DNA of 64,000 nucleotides from Antiquaquibacter metalliresistens (GTDB lineage Bacteria > Actinomycetota > Actinomycetes > Actinomycetales > Microbacteriaceae): contig NZ_JARGEM010000002.1 of NCBI RefSeq assembly GCF_029211225.1, positions 465,120 to 529,119 on the forward strand, read 5' to 3'. Made by a program: the position numbers and the translations under genes. The notes under the pieces were generated by a model, which saw nothing but the letters and a program-made list of their open reading frames with translations, searched no databases and was not told where the DNA came from. Numbering within the stretch: position 1 is the stretch's first letter; every line of letters begins with the position of its first letter. Shown here piece by piece: positions 8,332-16,919 of the stretch.

Positions 8332-9233
8332 GAGCCGTACACCGGCTCGGGCACCGCCGCCTGGGCGATGAGCGAGCGGATCACGGGACCGAGCTCGGCG
8401 GCATCCCAGCGACGCCCGACGTCCTCGGCGGGACCGTGCCGCCAGCCCTCCTCGATGCAGATGCGGCCGCCCTCCACCTCGATGACGCGCCCGCTGACGT
8501 CGGCGGCGTCCGCACTGGCCAGCCACGCGACCACCGGCGAGACGTTGGCCGGGTCCATGCGGTCGAAGCCGTCGGCCGGGGCCGCCATGGCATCCGCGAA
8601 CGGGCCCTCGGTCATGCGGGTGCGCGCCGAGGGCGCGAGCGCGTTGACGGTCACGCCGTAGTTGCGCAACTCCTGTGCGGCCACGATGGTCAGCGCCGCG
8701 ATGCCCGCCTTCGCCGCCGAGTAGGCGGCCTGGCCGACCGAGCCCTGCAGCCCGGCGCCCGAGGACGTGTTGATGACCCGGCCCACGGGCTGGCGCCCCG
8801 CCTTTGACTCGGCGCGCCAGTACGCGGCGGCATGCCGCATCGTCGCGAAGTGGCCCTTGAGGTGCACGCGGATCACGGCATCCCACTCCTCCTCGCTCTG
8901 GTTGAAGAGCATGCGGTCGCGCACGAAGCCCGCGTTGTTGACCAGGACGTCGAGCCTGCCGAAGGTGTCGATCGCCAGCTGCACCATCTCGGATGCCTGC
9001 TGGAAGTCGGCGATGTCGGCGCCGTTGGCGATCGCCTCGCCTCCCTCGGCCACGATCAGGTCCACGACCTCTTGCGCCGGTCCCACCGATCGGCCCTCGC
9101 CGTCGAGCGAGGTGCCCAGATCGTTCACCACGACCTTCGCGCCCTGCCGTGCCAGTTCGAGCGCGTGCTCTCGCCCCAGCCCGCGGCCCGCGCCGGTGAC
9201 GATCGCCACCCGTCCTTCACAGATTCCCGTCAT
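8328..9233 (-). CDS. SDR, 3-hydroxyacyl-CoA dehydrogenase type (MFE-2-like)
   Basis: A 301-residue classical short-chain dehydrogenase. The NAD-binding motif is TGAGRGLGREHA, followed by the extended VVVNDLGTSLDGEG loop typical of MFE-2/HSD17B4-type 3-hydroxyacyl-CoA dehydrogenases; NNAG, a Ser and YSAAK make up the active site. The start at 9233 is preferred over an ATG 39 bases further out because GAGGAGA sits 9 bases in front of it. It heads a four-gene minus-strand operon (SDR, MaoC-like, epimerase-like, MFS) divergent from echA20, with two copies of the island operator between them (9303 and 9322). It probably oxidises a 3-hydroxyacyl-CoA intermediate. Confidence 0.86.
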   Translation of the reverse strand: MTGICEGRVAIVTGAGRGLGREHALELARQGAKVVVNDLGTSLDGEGRSVGPAQEVVDLIVAEGGEAIANGADIADFQQASEMVQLAIDTFGRLDVLVNNAGFVRDRMLFNQSEEEWDAVIRVHLKGHFATMRHAAAYWRAESKAGRQPVGRVINTSSGAGLQGSVGQAAYSAAKAGIAALTIVAAQELRNYGVTVNALAPSARTRMTEGPFADAMAAPADGFDRMDPANVSPVVAWLASADAADVSGRVIEVEGGRICIEEGWRHGPAEDVGRRWDAAELGPVIRSLIAQAAVPEPVYGS

Positions 9234-9302
9234 CGCGTCCAGTCTCCTCGTCGAGCGCTCAGCGGGATGCACGACGGCTCGAATCTCCGTTGTATCCCGC
9301 TA

Positions 9303-9318
9303 CCAAGCAAATGCTAGG
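9303..9318. promoter_or_regulatory. Island operator, copy 1
   Basis: CCAAGCAAATGCTAGG, a close match to the 16-bp consensus CCAAGCAANYGCTWGG that recurs 14 times between island genes. It lies in the 115-base gap between the divergent SDR and echA20 genes, 3 bases from copy 2, so one repressor cluster could control both operons. Confidence 0.7.
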
Positions 9319-9321
9319 CTA

Positions 9322-9337
9322 TCAAGCAAACGTTAGG
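9322..9337. promoter_or_regulatory. Island operator, copy 2
   Basis: TCAAGCAAACGTTAGG, spaced 19 bases centre to centre from copy 1. It ends 11 bases before the echA20 start, so it must overlap the transcription start region of that operon. Confidence 0.65.
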
Positions 9338-9348
9338 TCAGGGGTCCC

Positions 9349-10107
9349 ATGGCAATCAATTCGACGATGCATCACAAGGGTGTGCGGATCGTCACGATGG
9401 ATTATCCGCCCGTCAACGCCCTGCCGGTGGCCGGTTGGCACGGCATCGCGGACGCGATGAAGCAGGCCGGGACGGACGGGGAGACCCGCGTCATCGTGCT
9501 GCGCGCCGAGGGCCGTGGTTTCAATGCGGGTGTCGACATCAAGGAGATGCAGGCCACCAAGGGCTTCGAAGCCCTCCTCGGCGCCAACAAGGGCTGCTAC
9601 GAGGCGTTCAAGGCGATCTACGAGTGCCCGGTGCCGGTCGTCTCCGCGGTGAACGGCTTCTGCCTCGGCGGGGGCGTCGGCCTCGTCGGCAACTCCGACG
9701 CGATCATCGCCTCCGACGACGCCTACTTCGGGCTGCCCGAAGTGGACCGCGGTGCGCTCGGCGCGGCGACCCACCTCTCGCGGCTCGTGCCCTCGCACCT
9801 CATGCGTCCGATGTACTACACGGGCCGCACCATCACGGCGCAGCGCCTCCACGAGCTCGGCAGCGTGCTCGAGGTGACCACGCGCGACCGGCTCGACGAG
9901 GTGGCCATCGCGCTCGCCGACGAGATCGCGGCGAAGGACCCACGCGTGGTGCGCGCCGTGAAGGAGGCGCTCAACGGCATCGACCCGATCGACGTCAACG
10001 CGAGCTACCGCTTCGAGCAGGGCTTCACCTACGAGCTCAACCTCGCCGGTGTCGCCGACGACCACCGGGACGAGTTCGTGGCGACCGGCGGCAACCTCAC
10101 GACGTGA
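9349..10107 (+). CDS. echA20: EchA20-like ring D-opening hydrolase (crotonase family)
   Basis: A 252-residue crotonase-fold protein. Visible marks are the oxyanion segments near residues 60-70 (GRGFNAGVDIKEMQ) and 105-115 (NGFCLGGGVGL), and a C-terminal half very like mycobacterial EchA20 (Rv3550). In Mycobacterium EchA20 hydrolyses HIEC-CoA, opening steroid ring D to give COCHEA-CoA. The gene is followed without gaps by ipdA, ipdB and ipdC, the same order as Rv3550-Rv3553. The ATG at 9349 has only a weak purine tract (AGGGG) and lies directly behind operator copy 2. Assignment rests on similarity recalled from the family plus identical gene order. Confidence 0.88.
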   Translation: MAINSTMHHKGVRIVTMDYPPVNALPVAGWHGIADAMKQAGTDGETRVIVLRAEGRGFNAGVDIKEMQATKGFEALLGANKGCYEAFKAIYECPVPVVSAVNGFCLGGGVGLVGNSDAIIASDDAYFGLPEVDRGALGAATHLSRLVPSHLMRPMYYTGRTITAQRLHELGSVLEVTTRDRLDEVAIALADEIAAKDPRVVRAVKEALNGIDPIDVNASYRFEQGFTYELNLAGVADDHRDEFVATGGNLTT

Positions 10108-10964
10108 ACGGCAAGCTGCGCGACCTCGACGATGCGGTCGGCACGATCTCCGACGGCATGACGGTCGGCATCGGCGGCTGGGGCTCGCGACGCAAGCCGA
10201 TGTCGCTCGTGCGCGCGCTCATCCGTTCGGGGGCGCGCGACCTGCGCATCGTGAGCTTCGGCGGTCCGGATGTCGGCCTCCTGTGCGCGACCGGACAGGT
10301 GCGCGAGGTGACGGCCGGCTTCGTCTCGCTCGACTCGATCGCGATCGACCCGCACTTCGCGCGAGCGCGCGAGCACGGCGAGATCGGGTTCGTCGAACTC
10401 GATGAGGCGATGCTCGTCGCGGGGCTGCGGGCGGCGGCCCACCGGCTGCCCTTCGAGCTGACGCGTTCGGGCCTCGGTTCGGATGCCGTGCGCAGCAACC
10501 CGCAGATCCTCACGATCGTCTCCCCCTACCCCGATCGCGAGGAGTTCGTCGCGATGCCCGCCGTACCGCTCGACGTCGCCCTCATCCACGTCGACGTCGC
10601 GGACGATCGCGGCAGCGCCCGAATCCTCGCACCCGACGGACATTTCGACGACCTCTTCGCGCTCGCCGCCGAGCACGTGATCCTCAGCACCGAGCGCGTG
10701 GTGCCGACGGCCGAGCTTCCCGCGTTCGCCCCGGGCGGCAGCCTCGACCGCACGATGGTCCACGCCGTCGTCGAGGCGCCGGCCGGTGCGCACTTCACCG
10801 ACGCGCCGGCGGTCGCCGCGCGCGACGAGGCGATGCAACGCGCCTACGTCGCGGCCGCAGCCGACCCCGAAGCGTGGGAGCGGTTCCGCGATGCGTTCCT
10901 GCTCGTCGACGAGTCCGGCTACCACCGGGCCGTCTCCGCGTTCCATGCGGGGGGCGCGGCATGA
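10104..10964 (+). CDS. ipdA: IpdA, alpha subunit of the ring C-opening COCHEA-CoA hydrolase
   Basis: A 286-residue class I CoA-transferase-like subunit. The N-terminal GMTVGIGGWGSRRKPM is the glycine-rich CoA-transferase alpha motif, and FGGPDVGLL follows near residue 52. IpdA pairs with IpdB; in mycobacteria the complex hydrolyses COCHEA-CoA, opening the last steroid ring, despite its CoA-transferase fold. The GTG start overlaps the echA20 stop (GTGA) and its stop overlaps the ipdB ATG, so the four genes are translationally coupled. A second ipdA-like gene lies at 22848. Confidence 0.9.
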   Translation: MNGKLRDLDDAVGTISDGMTVGIGGWGSRRKPMSLVRALIRSGARDLRIVSFGGPDVGLLCATGQVREVTAGFVSLDSIAIDPHFARAREHGEIGFVELDEAMLVAGLRAAAHRLPFELTRSGLGSDAVRSNPQILTIVSPYPDREEFVAMPAVPLDVALIHVDVADDRGSARILAPDGHFDDLFALAAEHVILSTERVVPTAELPAFAPGGSLDRTMVHAVVEAPAGAHFTDAPAVAARDEAMQRAYVAAAADPEAWERFRDAFLLVDESGYHRAVSAFHAGGAA

Positions 10965-11716
10965 CCGCGACCCGGGCCGAGATCGCCGCTGCGGCGTGCG
11001 GCGACGTGTTCCGCGACGCCGGCGAGGTGCTCGCCAGCGCGACAGGCACGGTCGCGACGATCGGGGTGCGGCTGGCGCGACTGACGCACGCCCCGCAGCT
11101 CATGCTCACCGACGGCGAGGCCGCGATCATGGCCGACACCCCTGCCGTGGACCGTCCCAGCGAGGCGAGCGAGGGATCGCTGCCGTACCGGGCGCTGTTC
11201 GACCTGATCATGCGCGGTCGGCGCCACGTGCTCATGGGCGGAGCCCAGCTGGATCGGCACGGCAACCACAACTTCTCCGCGATCGGGCCGCACGATCGCC
11301 CGACGCGGCAACTGCTCGGCACCCGTGCTGCCGCGACCAACACGGTCAATCACCCGACGAGCTACTGGATCGCGCGTCACTCCCCGCGCGTCTTCGTGCC
11401 GCGGGTGGATTTCGTCACGGGGCTCGGCACCGACCGCGCGGTCGAGGCGGGGGCCGCGGCATCCCGGTACCACCGGCTGCACCGCGTGGTCACGGATCTC
11501 GGTGTGTTCGACTACTCGGGTCCGGGCGGCACGATGGCCGTGCTCTCGCTGCATCCGGGGGTGTCGCTCGACGACGTCCGTGCGGCGACCGGATTCGAAC
11601 TGCATGCACCGGCCGACGTGCCGGTGACCCGCACTCCCGACGCCGAGGAGCTGCGGTTGATCCGCGAGGTGCTCGATCCTCGCGGCGTTCGCGAACGAGA
11701 GGTACCGCAACCATGA
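10961..11716 (+). CDS. ipdB: IpdB, beta subunit of the ring C-opening COCHEA-CoA hydrolase
   Basis: A 251-residue CoA-transferase beta-like subunit. Family marks include LMLTDGEAAIM near residue 45, MGGAQLDRHGNHNFSAIG near residue 88, and the C-terminal LGVFDYSG, SLHPGV and EELRLIREVLDP segments, all shared with mycobacterial IpdB (Rv3552). It forms the hydrolase with IpdA. Of the two IpdB copies in the window this one, with LGVFDYSGPG, is the closer match to the mycobacterial protein as I recall it. ATGA overlaps join it to both neighbours. Confidence 0.9.
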   Translation: MTATRAEIAAAACGDVFRDAGEVLASATGTVATIGVRLARLTHAPQLMLTDGEAAIMADTPAVDRPSEASEGSLPYRALFDLIMRGRRHVLMGGAQLDRHGNHNFSAIGPHDRPTRQLLGTRAAATNTVNHPTSYWIARHSPRVFVPRVDFVTGLGTDRAVEAGAAASRYHRLHRVVTDLGVFDYSGPGGTMAVLSLHPGVSLDDVRAATGFELHAPADVPVTRTPDAEELRLIREVLDPRGVREREVPQP

Positions 11717-12786
11717 GCACACCCCAGCTGATCTCGACGCGACTCACCGAGCTGACCGGGGTGGCACACCCGATCGTGCAGACCGGCATGGGCTGGGTGG
11801 CCGGCGCGCGACTGGTCACCGCCACCGCGGAGGCGGGAGCGCTCGGCATCCTCGCCTCCGCGACGATGACGATCGAAGAACTGGAGCGGGCGATCCTCGA
11901 GGTGAAGCGCCGCACCGACAAGCCCTTCGGCGTCAACCTGCGCGCCGATGCCGGCGACGCGCTCGAACGCGCCCAGCTGCTCATCACGCACGGCGTGAAG
12001 GTCGCCTCGTTCGCGCTGGCGCCCAAGCGCGAACTCATCGAGCGGCTCAAGGATCACGGGGTCGTCGTGATCCCCTCGATCGGTGCCGTGCGGCACGCGG
12101 AGAAGGTCGCGTCGTGGGGTGCGGATGCCGTGCTCGTCCAGGGCGGAGAAGGCGGCGGCCACACGGGTGCGGTGCCGACCACGCTGCTCGTGCCCTCGGT
12201 GATCGACGCCGTCGACATCCCCGTCATCGCGGCGGGCGGGTTCTACGACGGTCGGGGTCTCGCGGCCGCGATCGCCTGGGGTGCCGCCGGCATCGGCATG
12301 GGCACCCGGTTCTTGCTCACGAGCGACAGCGCCGTGCCGGAGGAGATCAAGCGGCAGTACCTGACGTTCGGTCTCGACGGCACGGTCGTCACCACCAAGG
12401 CGGACGGCATGCCGCACCGGTTGCTGCGCACCGACTTCGTCAACGACCTCGAGCGGCACAGCGCGCTGCGCCAGGTGCTGCCGACGCTGCGGCGCTCCTA
12501 CCGCTTCAAGCGCATGTCCGGACTGTCGTGGCGCGAGCTCGCGGCCGATGCCCTGTCGATGAAGCGCAGTTCCGGTCGCAGCTGGGCCCAGATGATGCTC
12601 GCCGCCAACACCCCCATGCTGCTCAAGGCCGGGCTCGTCGACGGCGACACCGACGCGGGCATGCTCGCCGCGGGGCAGGTCGTCGGCGTGATCGACGACC
12701 TGCCCTCGTGCGAGCAGCTCGTCGACCGGGTGGTGCGCCAGGCGGCCGAACGGCTCACGAGCGCGGCGCGCACCGTCGTCGGCTGA
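11713..12786 (+). CDS. ipdC: IpdC, flavin-dependent (nitronate monooxygenase-like) steroid-pathway reductase
   Basis: A 357-residue TIM-barrel flavoprotein of the nitronate monooxygenase/2-nitropropane dioxygenase superfamily. Visible are HPIVQTGMGWVAG near residue 20 (FMN-phosphate region), VQGGEGGGHTG near residue 145 and AAGGFYDGRGLAAA near residue 175. In Mycobacterium IpdC (Rv3553) is an NADH-using flavin enzyme needed for HIP ring breakdown. It is the last gene of echA20-ipdABC and overlaps ipdB (ATGA). It converges with fadA6, 16 bases apart. Confidence 0.88.
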   Translation: MSTPQLISTRLTELTGVAHPIVQTGMGWVAGARLVTATAEAGALGILASATMTIEELERAILEVKRRTDKPFGVNLRADAGDALERAQLLITHGVKVASFALAPKRELIERLKDHGVVVIPSIGAVRHAEKVASWGADAVLVQGGEGGGHTGAVPTTLLVPSVIDAVDIPVIAAGGFYDGRGLAAAIAWGAAGIGMGTRFLLTSDSAVPEEIKRQYLTFGLDGTVVTTKADGMPHRLLRTDFVNDLERHSALRQVLPTLRRSYRFKRMSGLSWRELAADALSMKRSSGRSWAQMMLAANTPMLLKAGLVDGDTDAGMLAAGQVVGVIDDLPSCEQLVDRVVRQAAERLTSAARTVVG

Positions 12787-12802
12787 GCGGCGACGGCGGG
12801 CG

Positions 12803-13954
12803 CTACAGCCGCTCGATGATGGTCACGTTGGCCTGACCGCCGCCCTCGCACATCACCTGCAGACCGAATCGCGCCTCACGACGCTCGAGTTCGTGCAGCA
12901 GCGTCGTCATGATGCGAGTGCCGGTCGCCCCGATCGGGTGCCCCAGCGCGATGCCGCCGCCGTTGACGTTGAGCTTCTCGCGATCGACGCCGAGCTCGCG
13001 CGACCACGCGATCACGACCGAGGCGAAGGCCTCGTTCGACTCGAACAGATCGATGTCATCGACGGTCATGCCCGCCTTCTCGAGCGCGTACTGCGTGGCC
13101 CGGATCGGCCCGGTCAGCATCCAGACCGGGTCGTCGGCGCGCACCGAGATGTGGTGGATGCGGGCCCGCGGCCGCAACCCGTGCCGTTCGACGGCGCGTT
13201 CGGAGGCGATGAGCATGGCGCTCGCAGCGTCGCTGATCTGGGATGCGACGGCCGCCGTGATGCGCCCGCCCTCGATCAGCGGCTGCAGCCCCGCCATCTT
13301 CTCGAGCGACGTGTCGCGGCGGGGACCCTCGTCGGCGGTGAGACCGGCGATCGGGGCGATCTCGCGCGCGAAACGCCCCTCGTCGGTGGCTGCGAGCGCG
13401 CGCCGATGACTCTCGAGCGCGAACTCCTCCATCTCGCCGCGGCTGATGTCCCACTTCTCGGCGATCATCTCGGCCGACCGGAACTGCGAGACCTCCTGCG
13501 TGCCGTACCGAGCAACCCACCCCGGTGATTCGGCGAAGGGCGTCGTGAACCCGAACTGCTCGCCGAGCGTCATCGCCGAGGAGATCGGGATGGCGGACAT
13601 GTTCTGCACGCCGCCCGCAACGATGAGGTCGGCCGTGCCGCTCATCACCCCTTGCGCGGCGAAGTGCACGGACTGCTGGCTCGAACCGCACTGCCGGTCG
13701 ATCGTGACCCCCGGCACGTGGTCGGGGAATCCCGCCACGAGCCACGCGGTGCGCGCGATATCGCCCGACTGCGATCCGATGGTGTCGGTGCACCCGAGGA
13801 TGACGTCGTCAACAGCCGCCGGATCGATGCCGCTGCGCTCCACGAGCGCCGCGATCGCGTGCGCTCCCAGATCGGCGGAGTGCACGCCCGCGAGCGAGCC
13901 CCCGCGCTTGCCGACCGGCGTGCGCACGGCCTCGATGATGTAGGCCTCGTTCAT
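12803..13954 (-). CDS. fadA6: FadA6-like 3-ketoacyl-CoA thiolase
   Basis: A 383-residue thiolase. The acylated Cys89 lies in TIDRQCGSSQQS, the His in ALGHPIGATG and the second Cys in MCEGGGQANV, so all catalytic residues are present. Segments such as GGVQNMSAIPISSAMTLGE and LEKMAGLQPL match FadA6 (Rv3556c), which in HIP catabolism cleaves the final beta-ketoacyl-CoA. GAAGGAG precedes the ATG. It is the last gene of the minus-strand run fadE30-ipdF-fadA6, started by the operator at 16024. Confidence 0.87.
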   Translation of the reverse strand: MNEAYIIEAVRTPVGKRGGSLAGVHSADLGAHAIAALVERSGIDPAAVDDVILGCTDTIGSQSGDIARTAWLVAGFPDHVPGVTIDRQCGSSQQSVHFAAQGVMSGTADLIVAGGVQNMSAIPISSAMTLGEQFGFTTPFAESPGWVARYGTQEVSQFRSAEMIAEKWDISRGEMEEFALESHRRALAATDEGRFAREIAPIAGLTADEGPRRDTSLEKMAGLQPLIEGGRITAAVASQISDAASAMLIASERAVERHGLRPRARIHHISVRADDPVWMLTGPIRATQYALEKAGMTVDDIDLFESNEAFASVVIAWSRELGVDREKLNVNGGGIALGHPIGATGTRIMTTLLHELERREARFGLQVMCEGGGQANVTIIERL

Positions 13955-13997
13955 CTGTGTCTCCTTCGATGGTGCCGCGCGAGCGGGCTGGTTCGGC

Positions 13998-14798
13998 TCA
14001 GGCGTGTTGACTCGACACGGCGACGACCTCGCCGGTCATGTACGAGGAGTAGTCGCTCGCCAGGAACACCATGACGTTGGCGATCTCCCACGGTTCCGCG
14101 GCGCGGCCGAAGGCCTCCTTCGCCTTGAGCTGCTCGAGCAGTTCCGGGGTCGTGACCTTCGCGAGGAAGGGATGCATCGCAAGGCTCGGCGAGACCGCGT
14201 TCACACGGATGCCGTGCTCGGCCAGGTCCATCGCGGCCGACCGCGTCAGCGCCATGACCCCGGCCTTCGCCGCGGCGTAGTGCGCCTGCCCCTCCTGGGC
14301 ACGCCAGCCGATGACGGAGGCGTTGTTGACGATGACGCCCTTCGTACCGTCGGCGACCATGCGCCGCCCCGCCTCGCGGATGCAGCGGAAGGTGCCGGTG
14401 AGCGTCACGTCGAGCACGAGCGACCACTGGTCGTCGGTCATCTCGAGGATGGAGGCGGTGCCGCCGAGGCCCGCGTTGTTGATCATCACGTCGATGGGGC
14501 GGCCCTCGGCCTGCGCGACATCGAGCAGGGCCACGATGTCCGCATCCACGGTCACATTGCAGACTGCGTGCCGCACGCGCTCGGCGCCGAACTCGCTCGC
14601 AAGCTCCGCAGCGGCGGCCTCGAGTCGGGCGGCGTGCGTGTCACCGATCGTGACGAGCGCGGCGCCCTCCTCGAGACAGCGGCGCGCGACCGCGGAACCG
14701 ATGCCCGCGCCCGCTGCCGCGGTCACCACCACGTGACGACCGTTCAGCAGTCCGTGCGGCGCGACATACTCGGGGGTCGGCTGTTCGCTGCGGGTCAT
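13998..14798 (-). CDS. ipdF: IpdF-like SDR (hydroxyacyl-CoA/steroid oxidoreductase)
   Basis: A 266-residue classical SDR: VVTAAAGAGIGSAVA forms the nucleotide site, INNAGLGG follows, and YAAAK is the active site. The sequence closely follows mycobacterial IpdF (Rv3559c), including the N-terminal lead before GRHVVVTAAAG and the GEVVAVSSQ ending. IpdF acts on a hydroxylated HIP-CoA derivative during side-chain oxidation. Its start overlaps the fadE30 stop (ATGA), the same neighbour as in Mycobacterium (Rv3560c-Rv3559c). AAGGAG lies upstream inside fadE30. Confidence 0.86.
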   Translation of the reverse strand: MTRSEQPTPEYVAPHGLLNGRHVVVTAAAGAGIGSAVARRCLEEGAALVTIGDTHAARLEAAAAELASEFGAERVRHAVCNVTVDADIVALLDVAQAEGRPIDVMINNAGLGGTASILEMTDDQWSLVLDVTLTGTFRCIREAGRRMVADGTKGVIVNNASVIGWRAQEGQAHYAAAKAGVMALTRSAAMDLAEHGIRVNAVSPSLAMHPFLAKVTTPELLEQLKAKEAFGRAAEPWEIANVMVFLASDYSSYMTGEVVAVSSQHA

Positions 14799-15961
14799 GG
14801 GCGTGGCTCCTTCGGAAGGCCGAGCACGCGCTCGGCGATGACGTTTCTCTGGATCTCGTCCGAGCCGCCGTAGATGGTGTCCGAGCGGCTGAACAGGAAC
14901 AGGGTCTGCAGGTCGTCGAGCTCGTACGGGGCATCCACGGTGAGCGCCGCGGCGCCGGCGACCGCCATCGCGAGCTCGCCGAGTTCGCGATGCCAGGGCG
15001 CCCACAGCAGTTTCGCGATCGACATCTCCGGGCCCTGCTCGCCGCTGAGCGTGCGCATGCCGTGCAACCGGATCACCTCAAGCCCCATCTGCGCCCGCAC
15101 GATGCGGTCGTGGATGCCGGCGTCGTCGATCGCACCCGTGCGCCTCGCGAGGGCGACGATCCGGTCGAGCTCGCGCTGGAATCCGAGCTGCTGGCCGAGG
15201 GTGGACACGCCGCGCTCGAAGCCGAGGGTGGCCATGGCGACCGCCCAGCCGCCGCCGGGTTGCCCGACGACGAGGTCGGCATCCGTCGTCGCCGCGTCGA
15301 AGAAGACCTCGTTGAACTCGGAGGTTCCGGTGAGCTGCAGGATCGGTCGCACCTCGACGCCGGGCTGGTGCATCGGCACGAGCAGATACGACAGGCCGTC
15401 GTGCCGGCGGGAACCCTCGCCGGTGCGCGCGATCACGAAGCACCAGTCGGCGTGGTGGGCGAGCGAGGTCCACACCTTCTGCCCGTCGATGACCCAGTGG
15501 TCGCCGTCGAGGCGCGCTCGCGTGGCGACCGCGGCGAGGTCGGAGCCCGCGTTCGGCTCGGAGTAGCCCTGACACCAGAGTTCCTCGACGGCGACGATCT
15601 TCGGCAGGAACCGCGCCCGTTGCTCGGGTGTGCCGAGGGCGATCAGGGTCGGTCCGAGCAGCTCTTCGCCGAGGTGATTGACCCGGGCCGGCGCATCGGC
15701 GCGTGCGTATTCCTCGTGGAAGATCACCTGCTGCAGCAGGTCGAGCCCGCGCCCGCCGTACTCGGTCGGCCAGCCGACGCAGCTCCAGCCGTTGGCGGCG
15801 AGGTGCCGGTTCCACGCGAGCCGCTCGTCGAAGGCCTCGTGCTCGCGTCCCGAACCGCCGCGACCGCGCAGCTCGGCGAACTCGCCGACGAGGTTGCTCT
15901 CGAGCCAGTCGCGCACTTCAGCGCGAAAGGCCTCGTCCGCCTCGGAGAATGTCAGGTCCAC
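14795..15961 (-). CDS. fadE30: FadE30-like acyl-CoA dehydrogenase
   Basis: A 388-residue flavoprotein dehydrogenase. It shows the N-terminal DLTFSEADEAFRAEVRDWLE, the FAD/substrate segment QGYSEPNAGSDLA near residue 130, GQKVWTSLAHHADW near 160 and the C-terminal YGGSDEIQRNVIAERVLGLP. FadE30 introduces a double bond into the propionate side chain of a HIP-CoA derivative. I place the start at GTG 15961, since AAAGG lies 5 bases ahead and homologues begin at (M)DLTF; an ATG at 15988 adds nine residues but has no ribosome site. First gene of fadE30-ipdF-fadA6. Confidence 0.88.
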   Translation of the reverse strand: MDLTFSEADEAFRAEVRDWLESNLVGEFAELRGRGGSGREHEAFDERLAWNRHLAANGWSCVGWPTEYGGRGLDLLQQVIFHEEYARADAPARVNHLGEELLGPTLIALGTPEQRARFLPKIVAVEELWCQGYSEPNAGSDLAAVATRARLDGDHWVIDGQKVWTSLAHHADWCFVIARTGEGSRRHDGLSYLLVPMHQPGVEVRPILQLTGTSEFNEVFFDAATTDADLVVGQPGGGWAVAMATLGFERGVSTLGQQLGFQRELDRIVALARRTGAIDDAGIHDRIVRAQMGLEVIRLHGMRTLSGEQGPEMSIAKLLWAPWHRELGELAMAVAGAAALTVDAPYELDDLQTLFLFSRSDTIYGGSDEIQRNVIAERVLGLPKEPRP

Positions 15962-16023
15962 ATCTGCCTTTCGACCGCCGAACACCATTGGTCACGAAGT
16001 CAAGCATCACGTATGCTAGCAAA

Positions 16024-16039
16024 CCAAGCACTTGTTTGG
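16024..16039. promoter_or_regulatory. Island operator, copy 3
   Basis: CCAAGCACTTGTTTGG between divergent fadE30 and the enoyl-CoA hydratase. It fits the island consensus and is also a full match to the mycobacterial KstR2 motif AnCAAGnnCTTGnT (ACCAAGCACTTGTT), so it links the local consensus to the known KstR2 site. Confidence 0.75.
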
Positions 16040-16067
16040 GTGCGAGAACTCGACGAGGAGCAGCATC

Positions 16068-16919
16068 ATGGCCGACTCGACGTCCGACGTCGTCACGTAC
16101 GAGGTGCGGGGCAGCACTGCCATCATCCGCCTCAACCGGCCGGAGTACCGCAACGCGCAGAACTCCAAGGTCACCTACGCGCTCGACGCCGCATTCACCC
16201 GCGCGGTCGACGAAGACGCGGTCAAGGTCATCGTGCTCGGGGGCAACGGCGATCACTTCTGTGCGGGCCACGACATCGGCACCCCCGATCGCGATGTCGA
16301 TCAGAGCTTCGAGCGCAAGGCCGTCATCTGGTGGGATCACGTCGGCGCGGAGGGCGTCGACTCCCGCTTCGCCCGCGAGTCCGAGGTCTACCTCGGCATG
16401 TGCCGGCGTTGGCGCGAGATACCCAAGCCGACGATCGCCATGGTGCAGGGTGCCTGCATCGCGGGCGGGCTCATGCTCGCCTGGTCGTGCGACTTGATCG
16501 TCGCCGCCGACGACGCGTTCTTCTCCGACCCCGTCGTGAAGATGGGCATCCCCGGTGTGGAGTTCTTCGCGCATCCCTTCGTCATGAACCCTCGTGCCGC
16601 GAAGGAGTTCCTGTTCACCGGCGATCGCTTCTCGGCCGAGCGCGCGCACCAACTGGGCATGGTCAATCACGTCGTGCCGCGGGCCGAGCTCGAGGATGCC
16701 GTGCTCGCGCTCGCCGAGCGCATCGGCGCGATGCCGCGCCTCGGCCTCGCCCTCGCGAAGAAGGCCGTCAACCAGGTCGAAGACTTGCAGGGCTACCGCG
16801 CCGGCATGGACTCGGTGTTCGGTCTGCACCACGCCGCCCACGCGCACAACGCCGAGGTCGGCGGGGACTCGCTCGGCGGCATGCGCGTGAGAGAGATGCG
16901 CGAGGGGGACGGCGCATGA
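16068..16919 (+). CDS. Enoyl-CoA hydratase/isomerase (crotonase family)
   Basis: A 283-residue crotonase-fold protein. The oxyanion-hole segments are GDHFCAGHDIG (near residue 63) and VQGACIAGGLM (near residue 128). The usual catalytic Glu region reads FFSDPVVKMGIPG, so its two acid positions are not obvious and a hydrolase or isomerase role is possible. The start at 16068 has GAGGAG in front; an earlier TTG would run through the operator. It begins the plus-strand series hydratase and three acyl-CoA dehydrogenases, with ATGA overlap to the next gene. Likely acts on the enoyl-CoA made by one of the neighbouring dehydrogenases. Confidence 0.85.
   Translation: MADSTSDVVTYEVRGSTAIIRLNRPEYRNAQNSKVTYALDAAFTRAVDEDAVKVIVLGGNGDHFCAGHDIGTPDRDVDQSFERKAVIWWDHVGAEGVDSRFARESEVYLGMCRRWREIPKPTIAMVQGACIAGGLMLAWSCDLIVAADDAFFSDPVVKMGIPGVEFFAHPFVMNPRAAKEFLFTGDRFSAERAHQLGMVNHVVPRAELEDAVLALAERIGAMPRLGLALAKKAVNQVEDLQGYRAGMDSVFGLHHAAHAHNAEVGGDSLGGMRVREMREGDGA

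Noticed and set aside
16000..16020. A possible 15th operator (CAAGCATCACGTATGCTAGC)
   Set aside because: The arms AAGCA and TGCTAGC are present, but the spacing is too wide to fit the consensus; it may be a decayed or auxiliary site.
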